A stretch of 64,000 bases of DNA, taken from Pseudomonas paralactis. GTDB lineage: Bacteria; Pseudomonadota; Gammaproteobacteria; Pseudomonadales; Pseudomonadaceae. The stretch lies in the NCBI RefSeq assembly GCF_001439735.1, contig NZ_JYLN01000001.1, positions 806,001 to 870,000 of the forward strand, written 5' to 3'. This document shows positions 51,334-61,057 of the stretch, piece after piece; the stretch's first letter is position 1, and each line of letters starts with the position of its first letter. The notes under the pieces are model-generated. The model was not told where the DNA came from. It made no database searches and saw only the letters and a program-made list of their open reading frames with translations. The position numbers and the translations under genes were made by a program.

Positions 51334-51654
51334 GTATCTCGTCAAACCAGTTCAGTCTGTCGAGGCGCGCTAATGTAGTCGAAAGCCTTTCTGATGGCAA
51401 AGGTTTTTTTCAGAATTTTCATGCGCTTAGACGGTTATGCCATTCCCCTCCCGGCGAGGGGTGGTGATTGTGCCATTCTCGGGCATCGGCGGCAGGCGTC
51501 TGGGACGGTTGCTGCGCCCTGCTGCGGGGCGTCTACCCTTGGGCACGCGGGAAAAGCCTGACTGGGTAGTCAGTCACGGCGCTTTACCCGCGGGGGCGTG
51601 GTGAGTAACGTCTGTGCATCTATCTCTATAACAAGCCCTACAAGGAACCGCGTC
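51334..51654. other. Intergenic region between tRNA-Ser and the crotonase gene
   Basis: No gene seen. It must hold the tRNA promoter (minus strand, near 51340-51400) and the promoter of the crotonase gene. A GC-rich hairpin (cccctcccggcgaggggtgg, near 51446-51465) has no T-run. Confidence 0.45.
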
Positions 51655-52347
51655 ATGAGTGAGTTGATTGCCTACCACTTCGAAGACGGTATCGCGACCC
51701 TGACCCTGAGCAACGGCAAGGTGAATGCCATTTCTCCGGCGGTGGTCTGTGAATTCAATGCTGCGCTGGATAAGGCCGTGACGGATCGGGCGGTGGTGAT
51801 TATCACCGGTACACCGGGGATTTTGTCGGGGGGTTATGATTTGAAGGTGATGACCGCCGGCCCTAAAGAGGCGATTAGCCTGGTGACGTCGGGCTCAACC
51901 CTGGCGCGGCGCTTGTTGGCGCATCCGTTCCCGGTGATTGTGGCCTGCCCCGGTCATGCGGTGGCCAAGGGCGCGTTCCTGTTGTTGTCGGCCGATTATC
52001 GGATTGGCGTCGAAGGCCCGTTCAGCATTGGCCTCAATGAAGTGGCGATTGGCATGACCATGCACCACGCCGGTATCGAGCTGGCGCGGGATCGCCTGCG
52101 TAAGTCGGCGTTTCAGCGTTCGGTGATCAATGCCGAGATGTTTGATCCACAAGGCGCCCTGCACGCAGGTTTCCTCGACAAGGTGGTTGCACCGGAAGAA
52201 CTGCAAGCGGCTGCACTGGAAGCGGCGCGTCAGTTGAAGAAGATCAATATGAACGCGCACAAGCACACCAAGTTGAAAGTGCGCCGCGCACTGCTTGAAG
52301 CCCTGGACGATGCAATCATCCAGGATCAGGGCCATAGCCTGAGCTAA
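51655..52347 (+). CDS. Crotonase / enoyl-CoA hydratase family protein
   Basis: A 230-residue crotonase. The oxyanion-hole motif region ISGT.. appears as TPGILSGGYDLKVMT (residues ~50-64), followed by GHAVAKGAFLLLSADYRIG. A shorter variant of the family that lacks some of the C-terminal helices; reaction unknown (hydratase or isomerase). ATG 51655 with ACAAGGAACC upstream. A terminator follows. Confidence 0.87.
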   Translation: MSELIAYHFEDGIATLTLSNGKVNAISPAVVCEFNAALDKAVTDRAVVIITGTPGILSGGYDLKVMTAGPKEAISLVTSGSTLARRLLAHPFPVIVACPGHAVAKGAFLLLSADYRIGVEGPFSIGLNEVAIGMTMHHAGIELARDRLRKSAFQRSVINAEMFDPQGALHAGFLDKVVAPEELQAAALEAARQLKKINMNAHKHTKLKVRRALLEALDDAIIQDQGHSLS

Positions 52348-52368
52348 GTCCTACACCTTTCGTGCCTG

Positions 52369-52394
52369 AGCCCGACCTTGAGTCGGGCTTTTTC
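52369..52394 (+). terminator. Terminator after the crotonase gene
   Basis: The stem agcccgac-cttga-gtcgggct is followed by TTTTT, 22 bases after the stop. Confidence 0.9.
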
Positions 52395-52559
52395 TTACCT
52401 ATAGATGTGAAACGTCCGTAGCCGCTCTAGCTAGCCGTTATCGGCCAATGTGGAAACATGCGCTTAAACATCGGCTATCTCCTACATCTGTAGGGGCAAT
52501 TGCCGAATACAGTGCACATCCGTACACTGCGCCACCTTTTGTCCCGATGGGCCGTGTCG

Positions 52560-53303
52560 ATGCTTTTTCTGTTGCGTATGTTGTTGATGGGCCTGCATTT
52601 TATGATCGCTGGCGTGCTGGGTGTGCTGGTCGGTGTGTGCCGGCCGTTCAATCCGGACAACAGCCGTCTCTGCGCTCGCCTCTATGCGTTGCCGGCCATG
52701 CGGATCCTGGGCTTGAACGTGAAGACCGACGTCGACTCGCTGCGCAACAAGCCCGGTACCTGCGTGGTGATCGCCAACCATCAGTCCAACTACGATCTGT
52801 TTGTGCTCGGCAATGTAGTGCCGCACCGCACGGTCTGCATCGCCAAGAAAAGCCTGAAATGGGTACCGCTGTTCGGCCAGCTGTTCTGGCTGGCGGGCAA
52901 TGTGCTGATTGACCGTGGCAATGCACACAAGGCGCGGCGGGCTATGCTGACCACCACGCATACCTTGCAGCATAAGGACACGTCGATCTGGGTGTTCCCG
53001 GAGGGCACGCGCAACCTGGGCAAAGGGTTGTTGCCGTTCAAGAAAGGTGCATTCCATATGGCGATTGCGGCCGGTGTGCCGATCGTGCAGGTGTGTGTCA
53101 GCAATTACGTGACGCAGATGAAGCTCAATCGCTGGAACAGCGGTGAGGTGCTGATACGCTCGTTGCCGCCGATTCCTACCTGTGGCTTGACGGTGGATGA
53201 CATCCCTCAGTTGCTGCTGACGTGTCAGACGCAGATGGATGAGTGCATCGCGCAGATGGACCGTGAGCTTGTAGGAGCGAGCTTGCTCGCGAAAAACGTA
53301 TAA
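52560..53303 (+). CDS. 1-acyl-sn-glycerol-3-phosphate acyltransferase (PlsC-like)
   Basis: A membrane acyltransferase with an N-terminal helix (FLLRMLLMGLHFMIAGVLGV), the catalytic NHQSNYDLFV (NHx4D, residues ~73-82), and FPEGTRNLGKGLLPF (~147-161). It makes phosphatidic acid from lysophosphatidic acid. The frame continues upstream, but ATG 52560 gives the normal start. The last residues (VGASLLAKNV) are encoded by a REP sequence, see 53271-53370. Confidence 0.9.
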   Translation: MLFLLRMLLMGLHFMIAGVLGVLVGVCRPFNPDNSRLCARLYALPAMRILGLNVKTDVDSLRNKPGTCVVIANHQSNYDLFVLGNVVPHRTVCIAKKSLKWVPLFGQLFWLAGNVLIDRGNAHKARRAMLTTTHTLQHKDTSIWVFPEGTRNLGKGLLPFKKGAFHMAIAAGVPIVQVCVSNYVTQMKLNRWNSGEVLIRSLPPIPTCGLTVDDIPQLLLTCQTQMDECIAQMDRELVGASLLAKNV

Positions 53304-53370
53304 GCGACGCGGGTCAACTGATGGCGCTGCGTTATCGTTGACGATTTTCGCGAGCGAGCGAGCTCCTACA
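53271..53370. repeat. REPIN doublet overlapping the end of the acyltransferase gene
   Basis: Two inverted REP copies (gtaggagcgagcttgctcgc... and gcgagcgagctcctaca). The first supplies the last 11 codons and the stop of the acyltransferase gene. Confidence 0.9.
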
Positions 53371-53461
53371 GGGGAGTGGGCAATGTCGGTGAGCAACAAC
53401 GGAACGCCATTCAGGCTAAGCTGCCCAACATCTGTCCTCTTGATAAGAAGTGATCAGCACC

Positions 53462-54433
53462 ATGGGTAGAGTTGTTGCGGCTGCCGTCTACAGCGCCGGT
53501 AAAAAAGTCTCGGATATCACCCTCGATGAAGGCGCGGCCTGGGCCGCCAAACCTGGGCACTTTGTGTGGATCGGCCTGGAAGAACCCAGCGCACAGGAGT
53601 TGAACAACCTGCAACGCCAGTTCAACCTGCATGAACTGGCGATCGAAGACGCAATGGAAAAGCACAGCCGCCCGAAGCTGGAAACCTTCGGCGACGCGCT
53701 GTTTATCGTCACCTACTCACCGGTGCGCGAGAACGGCAAGCTGGAGTTTATCGAAACCCATATCTTTGCCGGCAACGGCTACATCATCACCGCACGCAAC
53801 GGCCACTCGGCGTCCTACGGTTTTGTGCGCCAGCGTTGTGAGGCGCGACCGTTGTTGCTGGAGCATGGGGAAGATTTCGTACTCTATGCGCTGCTGGATT
53901 TTGTCACCGAAAACTATCAGCCGGTGAGCGAGGCGATCCATGCCGAGATCGATGAGCTGGAGCGCAACGTGCTGTGCAGTTCGCTCAACGAGCGTGATAT
54001 CCAGCATCTCCACGGCCTGCGCCGCGACGTGTTGCGGCTCAAGCGGCATGTGGCGCCGATGGTGGAAATCAGCCAGGAGCTGCAGAAGCTGAGCTTCCCG
54101 TTTATTGACAAGAACATGCGCCCGTATTTCCGTGATGTGCAAATCCACGTGACGCGGCAGATGGAAGACCTCACCACCCTGCGCGACATTGCCAGCCAGA
54201 CCATCGAGATCGGTGTGTTGCTGGAGGCTTCACGCCAGAGCGTGGTGCAGCGCAAGTTCGCCGCGTGGGCGGCGATCCTGGCGTTCCCCACGGCGGTGGC
54301 AGGGATTTATGGGATGAACTTCCAGAACATGCCCGAGCTGCAATGGCACTACGGCTATTTTGCGGTGCTCGGGTTTATTACCCTGGGCTGTACCGGTTTA
54401 TGGGCAAGTTTCAAGCGTTCGGGCTGGCTTTAA
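53462..54433 (+). CDS. CorA/ZntB-family divalent metal transporter
   Basis: A 323-residue protein with a long soluble N-terminal domain, a helical stalk, and two C-terminal membrane helices; the signature IYGMNF (GMN loop) lies between them. Sequence at the start (YSAGKKVSDITLDEGAAWAA) is that of the ZntB-like group in Pseudomonas, though Mg2+/Co2+ transport is not excluded. ATG 53462 is chosen. It is convergent with the amidotransferase and overlaps it by four bases. Confidence 0.9.
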   Translation: MGRVVAAAVYSAGKKVSDITLDEGAAWAAKPGHFVWIGLEEPSAQELNNLQRQFNLHELAIEDAMEKHSRPKLETFGDALFIVTYSPVRENGKLEFIETHIFAGNGYIITARNGHSASYGFVRQRCEARPLLLEHGEDFVLYALLDFVTENYQPVSEAIHAEIDELERNVLCSSLNERDIQHLHGLRRDVLRLKRHVAPMVEISQELQKLSFPFIDKNMRPYFRDVQIHVTRQMEDLTTLRDIASQTIEIGVLLEASRQSVVQRKFAAWAAILAFPTAVAGIYGMNFQNMPELQWHYGYFAVLGFITLGCTGLWASFKRSGWL

Positions 54434-55155
54434 GCCTTGGCTTCAGGCTGATGCGCAACGAAGCGCATCATCCATTCCGCCACGGTGACGCCATGGTGGT
54501 CGCGGTCCAGGCTGGCCACGCCGTTGGTGTAGACCTTTTCACCCAGGGTTGTCTGAAGTATTTCCAGCAACTCACGGGAATAGTCGTGAACAAACTCCGG
54601 ATGGCCCTGGAAGCACAGCACCTGGTCGCCGATGTGGTACGCGGCAAACGGGCAGAATTCGCTGGAAGCGATCACGGTGGCGTTTTCCGGCAAGGTGGTC
54701 ACTTGATCCTGGTGGCTGATCAATAGCGTCAGTTCCGGCACCTCAGGACTCATCCATGGCGTCTTCGCATCCAGCTTGTAGGCGTGGGTGCCCATGCCCC
54801 AGCCCTGGCTGGCGCGTTCGGCCTTGCCGCCCAGCAGCAGCGCGAGCAACTGATGGCCGAAGCACACACCCAGCAGCTTGTCGCCACGCTCGTAACGCGT
54901 GAGCAAGTACGCCTTGAGGGTTTGGATCCAGGGGTCAGTGCCAAACGAATCGGCCTTACTGCCGGTGATCAGGTACGCGTCAAACACCTCGTCGTCCGGC
55001 GGGTATTCGCCCTGCACCACGTTGTAGACGACAAACTCGGCGGCAATCGGTTGCTTGGCGAACAGGCGCTTGAACATCTGCCCATAGCCTTGGTACTCAT
55101 CGATCAAAGCGGGACGCAGAATATCGGTTTCCAGGATGCAGACGCGTAGCGACAT
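54430..55155 (-). CDS. Class I glutamine amidotransferase
   Basis: A 241-residue protein. The nucleophile elbow is GVCFGHQLLALLLGG, and the His/Glu pair appears in FQGHPEF plus the C-terminal region. No synthase domain is attached; related Pseudomonas genes are annotated as GMP synthase-like amidotransferases of unknown acceptor. ATG 55155 was chosen. Confidence 0.9.
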   Translation of the reverse strand: MSLRVCILETDILRPALIDEYQGYGQMFKRLFAKQPIAAEFVVYNVVQGEYPPDDEVFDAYLITGSKADSFGTDPWIQTLKAYLLTRYERGDKLLGVCFGHQLLALLLGGKAERASQGWGMGTHAYKLDAKTPWMSPEVPELTLLISHQDQVTTLPENATVIASSEFCPFAAYHIGDQVLCFQGHPEFVHDYSRELLEILQTTLGEKVYTNGVASLDRDHHGVTVAEWMMRFVAHQPEAKA

Positions 55156-55254
55156 AAAAAATACCTGACACGGCGATGGGAATATTGCACACCCCAGAGC
55201 CTGCCCTGAAATACCTCCCCAAAGCAAGCCCTCAATGGCCGCCCACACTCCCTG

Positions 55255-55352
55255 TAGGAGCGAGCTTGCTCGCGAAGAACGTCAACGATAACGCAGGTTT
55301 CCTGGATAAAAGCGTTGCCTGTGCGTTCTTCGCGAGCAAGCTCGCTCCTACA
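55255..55352. repeat. REPIN doublet
   Basis: Inverted REP copies of the GTAGGAGCGAGC family lie 9 bases from the end of the fadB-like gene. Spacing and orientation match 4438-4537. Confidence 0.9.
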
Positions 55353-55361
55353 GTGGAACGT

Positions 55362-57506
55362 CTAAAACAGCGCGCCTTTTGCGGCTTTTTCCAGTAATAA
55401 CGCCGGTGGCGAGAAGCGCTCCCCGTACTCCTCGGCAAGGTAGCGGGCGCGGGCGATGAAGTCGTTCAGCCCGTACTGGTTGATAAACTGCAGCGCGCCG
55501 CCACTCCAGGCGGCAAAGCCGATGCCGAAGATTGAGCCGACGTTGGCGTCCGCCGTGGACATCAACACGCCCTCCTCCACGCAACGCACGGTTTCGATGG
55601 CTTGGATAAACAACAAGCGGTCGCGCACGTCCTGGGGTGAGATTTGCTTGCCGGGCTGTTCGAACCGGTTTTTCAGCTCCGGCCACAGGTGCTTCTGGCC
55701 ACCCGCCGGATAATCGTAAAAACCACCGCCCGCCGCCTTGCCCGTGCGTTTGTATTCATTCACCAGCAAATCAATCACCGCCGTCGCCGGATGGTTCGGC
55801 AGTGCCTTGCCTTCGGCCAGCAGGTCCTTGGCCGTTTGCTGGCGGATATGGCTCATCAGGCTCAGGGACACTTCATCGGACACCGCCAGCGGCCCCACCG
55901 GCATCCCGGCCTTGCGCGCTTCGGTCTCGATCATCGGCGCGGCTACACCTTCGCCGAGCATGGCGATGCCTTCGTTGGTAAAGGTGCCGAATACCCGCGA
56001 GGTAAAGAAGCCACGACTGTCATTGACCACAATCGGGGTTTTCTTGATTTGCAGCACGAAGTCGAAACCGCGGGCCAGGGTTTCAGCGCTGGTATGGGTG
56101 CCTTTGATAATTTCCACCAGCGGCATCTTGTCCACGGGGCTGAAGAAATGCAGGCCGATAAACCTGGTTTGATCGGGCACCGCCGTGGCCAGGCCGCTGA
56201 AGGGCAAAGTGGAAGTGTTGGAGGCAATCACTGCATCGGCACTAACCACGCTTTGCGCGGCAGCCGAGACCCTGGCCTTGAGTTCGCGGTCTTCGAACAC
56301 GGCCTCGATAATCAGGCCGCAACCGGCCAGGTCGGCGTCCTCCTGAGCAGGATGAATACGCGCCAGGGTGGCTTCGCGCTGTTCGGCGGTCAATTGCCCA
56401 CGGCTGACTTTCTTGTCCAGCAAGGCAGCGCTATGGGCTTTGCCTTTCTCGGCGGCGGCGAGCGTGATGTCTTTGAGCACCACTTCCACACCCGCACACG
56501 CGCTGACATAGGCGATGCCCGCCCCCATCATCCCGGCGCCGAGCACGCCAACCTTATGGGTGACGTGAGGGGCAAAACCCTGCGGGCGTGAGCTGCCTGC
56601 GTTGATTTCATTGAGCTGGAACCAGAAGGTGCCGATCATGTTTTTCGCCACCTGCCCGGTCACCAGTTCGGTGAAGTAGCGGGTTTCGATCAGGTGTGCG
56701 GTGTCAAAATCCACCTGGGCGCCTTCAACGGCAGCGCAGAGGATTTTCTCCGGTGCCGGGAAGCAGCCATTGGTTTTGCTGCGCAGGATCGACGGGGCAA
56801 TGGCGAGCATCTGCGCGACCTTGGGGCTGGACGGCGTACCACCAGGGATTTGATACGCCTTGTTGTCCCAGGGTTGCCTGGCCTCGGGATTGGCGAGAAT
56901 CCAGGCGCGGGACTTGGCCAGCAGCTGCTCGCGATCGGCTGCCAGTTCATCAATCAAGCCGGCTTGCAAGGCCTGGGCTGGCCGGATTTTTTTGCCTTCG
57001 AGCAAATACGGCAGGGCTTTTTCCAGGCCCAGCATCCGCACCATGCGCACCACCCCGCCACCACCCGGCAACAGGCCAAGGGTGACTTCGGGCAGGCCCA
57101 ACTGCACGGACTTGTCGTCCAGCGCGACCCGATGGTGGCAGGCCAGGCAAATTTCCCAGCCGCCGCCCAACGCCGCGCCATTGATCGCGGCCACCACCGG
57201 TTTACCGAGGGTTTCCAGGCGGCGTAATTGCGCCTTCAACACCAGCACGCTGTCATGGAAATCCTTAGCGTGGGCCTTGTCGACCTTGATCAGCTCGTTG
57301 AGGTCGCCACCGGCAAAAAAGGTCTTCTTGGCCGAGGTGATCACCACCCCGGCAATCTCGTCCCTCTCAGTTTCCAGGCGCGTGACGGTGGCCGCCATCG
57401 CTTCGCGGTAGGCGGCGTTCATGGTGTTGGCGCTCTGGCCGGGCATGTCCAGGGTCAGTACCACAATCTGGTCCTGGCCTTTTTCGTAACGAATGGCATC
57501 GGTCAT
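55362..57506 (-). CDS. FadB-like 3-hydroxyacyl-CoA dehydrogenase / enoyl-CoA hydratase
   Basis: A 714-residue two-domain enzyme. The hydratase domain (residues 1-190) has SAKKTFFAGGDLNEL and AINGAALGGGWEICLACHHR. The dehydrogenase domain has the Rossmann motif KVGVLGAGMMGAGIAYVSAC (~320-339), the catalytic HFFSPVDKMPLVEII and RGFFTSRVFG. It belongs to fatty-acid beta-oxidation with the thiolase encoded upstream. The frame can be extended to 57878, but that overlaps the thiolase antisense-free only in a different frame, so ATG 57506 is used. Confidence 0.95.
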   Translation of the reverse strand: MTDAIRYEKGQDQIVVLTLDMPGQSANTMNAAYREAMAATVTRLETERDEIAGVVITSAKKTFFAGGDLNELIKVDKAHAKDFHDSVLVLKAQLRRLETLGKPVVAAINGAALGGGWEICLACHHRVALDDKSVQLGLPEVTLGLLPGGGGVVRMVRMLGLEKALPYLLEGKKIRPAQALQAGLIDELAADREQLLAKSRAWILANPEARQPWDNKAYQIPGGTPSSPKVAQMLAIAPSILRSKTNGCFPAPEKILCAAVEGAQVDFDTAHLIETRYFTELVTGQVAKNMIGTFWFQLNEINAGSSRPQGFAPHVTHKVGVLGAGMMGAGIAYVSACAGVEVVLKDITLAAAEKGKAHSAALLDKKVSRGQLTAEQREATLARIHPAQEDADLAGCGLIIEAVFEDRELKARVSAAAQSVVSADAVIASNTSTLPFSGLATAVPDQTRFIGLHFFSPVDKMPLVEIIKGTHTSAETLARGFDFVLQIKKTPIVVNDSRGFFTSRVFGTFTNEGIAMLGEGVAAPMIETEARKAGMPVGPLAVSDEVSLSLMSHIRQQTAKDLLAEGKALPNHPATAVIDLLVNEYKRTGKAAGGGFYDYPAGGQKHLWPELKNRFEQPGKQISPQDVRDRLLFIQAIETVRCVEEGVLMSTADANVGSIFGIGFAAWSGGALQFINQYGLNDFIARARYLAEEYGERFSPPALLLEKAAKGALF

Positions 57507-57522
57507 GACAAATTCCTTGGGC

Positions 57523-58728
57523 TCAGAGGCGTTCAATGATGGTGGCGATACCCATGCCACCGCCGACACACAGGGTGGCCAGGCCGTAGCGTTGCTGGCG
57601 TACTTCCAGCTCGTCGAGCAAGGTGCCGAGGATCGCGCAGCCGGTGGCGCCCAAGGGGTGGCCCATGGCGATGGAGCCGCCGTTGACGTTGACCCGTGCC
57701 GCATCGATGCCCATGTCTTTGATGAACTTGAGCACCACCGAGGCAAACGCTTCGTTGACTTCGAACAGGTCGATGTCTTCAACCCGCAGGCCGGCCTTGG
57801 CCAGCGCCTTGCGGGTAGCCGGTGCGGGGCCGGTGAGCATGATGGTCGGGTCGGTGCTGGTGACTGCCGTGGCGACAATGCGCGCCCGCGGTTGCAGGCC
57901 CAGTTCGCGCCCCTTGGCCTCGGAGCCGATCAACATCAATGCCGCACCATCAACGATGCCGGAGCTGTTGCCCGGTGTGTGCACATGATGAATGCGTTCC
58001 ACATGGCTGTAGACTCGCAGCGCGGTGGCGTCAAAGCCCATCTGGCCCATCATTTCGAAGCTGGGTTTGAGCTTGCCCAAGCCTTCGAGGGTGGAGTCAC
58101 CCCGAATAAATTCGTCATGATCCAGCAGCACGATGCCGTTCTGATCCTGCACTGCGATCAACGACTTGTTGAACGAACCGTCCGCTCGGGCCCTGGCCGC
58201 CTTCTGCTGGGACTGTAGGGCAAAGCTGTCCACATCCTGGCGCGTGAACCCTTCCAGGGTGGCAATCAGGTCAGCGCCGATGCCTTGAGGGGTGAAGTGG
58301 CTGTGCATATTGGTTTGCGGGTCGAGCACCCAGGCACCGCCATCGCTGCCCATGGGCACGCGGGACATGGATTCGACGCCACCTACCACCACCAGGTCTT
58401 CGAAGCCGGAACGCACTTTCATGGCCCCCAGGTTGACCGCTTCCAGGCCCGAGGCGCAGAAGCGGTTGACCTGTACGCCGGCGACGCTGATGTCCCAGTC
58501 CGCCACCAGGGCGGCGGTCTTGGCGATGTCGGCGCCCTGGTCGCCCACCGGAGTGACGCAGCCCAGGACGATGTCATCCACTTGGCGGGTGTCGAGGTCG
58601 CTGCGTTGCGCCAGCGCCGTGAGCAAACCGGCCACCAGATTTACTGGCTTGACGCTGTGCAAGGCACCGTCGGCCTTGCCCTTGCCCCGGGGCGTGCGTA
58701 TCGCATCAAAGATCAAAGCTTGAGTCAT
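57523..58728 (-). CDS. Acetyl-CoA C-acyltransferase (thiolase)
   Basis: A 401-residue thiolase. The nucleophile Cys is in [19 protein letters not shown] (residues ~86-104), the His in [20 protein letters not shown] and the second Cys in [16 protein letters not shown] at the end. It is first in the operon, followed 16 bases later by the fadB-like gene; together they form the last steps of beta-oxidation. Confidence 0.96.
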   Translation of the reverse strand: MTQALIFDAIRTPRGKGKADGALHSVKPVNLVAGLLTALAQRSDLDTRQVDDIVLGCVTPVGDQGADIAKTAALVADWDISVAGVQVNRFCASGLEAVNLGAMKVRSGFEDLVVVGGVESMSRVPMGSDGGAWVLDPQTNMHSHFTPQGIGADLIATLEGFTRQDVDSFALQSQQKAARARADGSFNKSLIAVQDQNGIVLLDHDEFIRGDSTLEGLGKLKPSFEMMGQMGFDATALRVYSHVERIHHVHTPGNSSGIVDGAALMLIGSEAKGRELGLQPRARIVATAVTSTDPTIMLTGPAPATRKALAKAGLRVEDIDLFEVNEAFASVVLKFIKDMGIDAARVNVNGGSIAMGHPLGATGCAILGTLLDELEVRQQRYGLATLCVGGGMGIATIIERL

Positions 58729-59119
58729 GACATCCTCGAACCGCTGTGGGTGTATGCCCCTACCTTAGGCCCGATTGACACGGTTTCAATGACGGATGCG
58801 CTCATTGCTTTTGACCCCCTCGCTCGGACGAACGGTAGGTAGCTACGGGAAATCCCTGATTAATCGTTTTAGCTGTCTAGCCCTAGGGCTCGCGCCAAGA
58901 TGGCAATACGCCTCATGCCGTTTTTAGCGCAAATGCTGATTAGCTGATATGAAATGGATCTAAGCGGAGAAGATCGGGGGCTCTAAGGTTGAACCTGTAG
59001 GCCGCTGCTGCCGGGTTTTGCTGGAGCAGTTGTAAGAAAAGTGCAACGTCATCTCGCGATACTGAAATAAACCGGCACGCATTTGACGCTCAGGAATAAC
59101 AACAAATAGGCAGTCAGCC
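58729..59119. other. Intergenic region upstream of the thiolase operon
   Basis: No protein gene found. Its left part must hold the promoter of the thiolase operon. A short palindrome gccctagggc lies at 58881-58890. The right part leads into a 31-residue ORF. No known RNA was recognised. Confidence 0.45.
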
Positions 59120-59215
59120 ATGTTCAAACATTCGAAAGTACGTCAGGCGGGACTTATTCTGTTCGCCACCACACTGATTCTGATCTTGCCCAATTTAACC
59201 AAGGTTATTGGGTGA
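59120..59215 (+). CDS. 31-residue hydrophobic membrane peptide (candidate)
   Basis: A short ORF, MFKHSKVRQAGLILFATTLI then LILPNLTKVIG, with positive residues before a single membrane helix. AGG lies 9 bases upstream. It has the look of a small conserved inner-membrane protein of the CydX/KdpF size. Too short to be certain. Confidence 0.5.
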   Translation: MFKHSKVRQAGLILFATTLILILPNLTKVIG

Positions 59216-59373
59216 CGCTTCCAGCTTCCGTGCACACACCGCACCAGGCCTGCAGCCTTTGGCAGCACCTGCCGGGATATTGCGCTTAGCGCTCCTGTTG
59301 CAGGGGCTGTCTTTTTACCTGCCGTTTTCCGTTATCGTGTGCGCCCTCACTCTCTCGCAACGGGGCCTGTGCC

Positions 59374-60198
59374 TTGAAACCGATCCTCGCCCTTTTTGCC
59401 CTGCTGCTGAGCCTGCCTGCGGCGGCGGCACAGTTGACCATCGAGTTGGACCACAGCCAAAAAACCTGGCAAACCGCCGAGTTGCTCAAGCACCCGGGCG
59501 CACAGACGGTGCAGATCGTCGATGATGTGTCCTACAAGCGCACTATGACCTATCGCGCCGTGCCCCTCGCGGTGCTCTTACCGGGCCTTAAACCTGCGAA
59601 CCACCTGCAAGCCGTTGCCCTTGATGGTTTTGCCGCCGAACTTGCCGCCGCGCCGTTACTGGAAAAAAACGGCGCCCGCGCCTGGCTGGCCGTGGAAGAC
59701 CCGGCCCATCCGTGGCCACCGCTTGCACAGGGCAAGCCCAGCGCCGGACCGTTCTATCTGGTCTGGACCAACCCTCAAGCCGGGCATATCAGCCCGGAAC
59801 AGTGGCCGTTCCAGGTATCAAAATTCAAGCAGTTGCAGACGGTTGGCGAGCGTTTTCCGGCGTTATTGCCTGACCCGAAGTTGGCGGCGAACGCCCCCAT
59901 CAACCAAGGCTTTGCGTTGTTCCAGAAGAACTGCCTGGCGTGCCATCGCCTCAACGGCGGCGGTGATGCCCAGATGGGCCCGGACCTGAATGTGCCCTAC
60001 AACCCCACCGAGTATTTCAGCGCAGATTTCCTCAAGCGTTACATCCGCGACCCGCAAAGCCTGAGGCATTGGCCACAAGCGAAAATGCCGGCGTTTACGG
60101 CCAGTGTATTGCCAGACAATGAGTTGGATTTGCTGGTGGATTATCTGCGGCACATGGCGGGCCGCAAGTTGGAGCGAGCTTGCTCGCGAAAAACCTGA
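59374..60198 (+). CDS. Periplasmic cytochrome c family protein
   Basis: A 274-residue protein with a signal peptide (LFALLLSLPAAAAQ). Residues ~20-155 form a sulfite-oxidase-like or oxidoreductase-type fold of unknown role; residues ~175-265 hold a class I cytochrome c domain with heme site NCLACHRLNGGG and the axial Met in AKMPAF. The start is TTG 59374. Its last nine residues (ERACSRKT) are encoded by a REP element; related proteins would likely end before it. Confidence 0.85.
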   Translation: MKPILALFALLLSLPAAAAQLTIELDHSQKTWQTAELLKHPGAQTVQIVDDVSYKRTMTYRAVPLAVLLPGLKPANHLQAVALDGFAAELAAAPLLEKNGARAWLAVEDPAHPWPPLAQGKPSAGPFYLVWTNPQAGHISPEQWPFQVSKFKQLQTVGERFPALLPDPKLAANAPINQGFALFQKNCLACHRLNGGGDAQMGPDLNVPYNPTEYFSADFLKRYIRDPQSLRHWPQAKMPAFTASVLPDNELDLLVDYLRHMAGRKLERACSRKT

Positions 60199-60267
60199 GA
60201 GCATCGTTGGTTATCAGGCTCCCCGAGTAATCGTTAACGTTTTTCGCGAGCAAGCTCGCTCCTACAG
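60171..60267. repeat. REPIN doublet overlapping the end of the cytochrome gene
   Basis: Inverted REP copies (ggagcgagcttgctcgcg... and ...cgagcaagctcgctcctac). The left copy supplies the last codons and the stop of the cytochrome c gene. Confidence 0.9.
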
Positions 60268-60274
60268 TTATCGG

Positions 60275-61057
60275 TTATTGCTGAGGCGCCACGAATACCT
60301 TGGCGTGCATCTGCTCATGCCCACCGCCACGGCGCATGCCCCGGACCGGGCAGGCGTCGAGGTAGTCCAGGCCCACGGCCAGCTTCAAGTGCCGCTCCGG
60401 CCTGGCCAGTTGGTTGGTCACGTCAAAGCTGTACCAGGCGCCCTCCAGCCAGGCTTCGGCCCAGGCATGGCTGGCCAGGTGCGCGCTGTCTTCGGTGTAC
60501 AAATACCCCGACACATACCGCGCCGCGATGCCCAGGCTGCGCGCGCAGGCCAGAAATGCATGGGTATGGTCCTGGCACACGCCCACCGCGCCCGCGAAGG
60601 CCTGAGCGGCACAGGTATCGACGGCGGTCGCCCCAGGCGTGTAGATCATCGCCTGGTTGAGAGCCTGCATCAGGTCGATCAATGCCGTGCGGTCACGACG
60701 CTGATGACAGTGTTGTTCGGCAAACCGGCGCAAGGCCTCGTCGGGCTCGGTCAGGCGGGTGCTGCGCAGGAACGGAAAGGGAGACTGGCTTTCGTGCTCG
60801 GCTTCGCGCAGCTCATCAATTTCTACCTGGCCACGGGCGCCGATGATGATGGCGTCGTGGGGTTCATCCAGAGTCAGCACATGCAGGATGTTGCCGAAGG
60901 GGTCCACTTGCGCCCGCACCGGGCGCGGCAGGTCCAGTTGCCAACTGAGCACGTGCTGGCGCTCGCTGTCGTGGGGTGTAAGACGCAGGTATTGAATGCT
61001 GGCGCGTACCTGGTCTTCGTAGTGGTAGGTGGTTTCGTGGCTGATGGAGAGTCTCAT
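60275..61057 (-). CDS. Transglutaminase-like family protein
   Basis: A 260-residue protein with an N-terminal beta domain (MRLSISHETTYHYEDQVRAS) and the catalytic triad region: Cys in GVCQDHTHAFLACARSLGI, His in SHAWAEAWLEG and Asp in WYSFDVTNQ. Third gene of an operon with an alpha-E protein and an ATP-grasp protein; the three recur together across bacteria and probably make or modify a small peptide. Overlaps the alpha-E gene by four bases. Confidence 0.93.
   Translation of the reverse strand: MRLSISHETTYHYEDQVRASIQYLRLTPHDSERQHVLSWQLDLPRPVRAQVDPFGNILHVLTLDEPHDAIIIGARGQVEIDELREAEHESQSPFPFLRSTRLTEPDEALRRFAEQHCHQRRDRTALIDLMQALNQAMIYTPGATAVDTCAAQAFAGAVGVCQDHTHAFLACARSLGIAARYVSGYLYTEDSAHLASHAWAEAWLEGAWYSFDVTNQLARPERHLKLAVGLDYLDACPVRGMRRGGGHEQMHAKVFVAPQQ

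Noticed and set aside
55362-57878. Possible fusion of the fadB-like gene to part of the thiolase
   Set aside because: The upstream extension is an out-of-frame reading of the thiolase gene; ATG 57506 gives the normal N-terminus.
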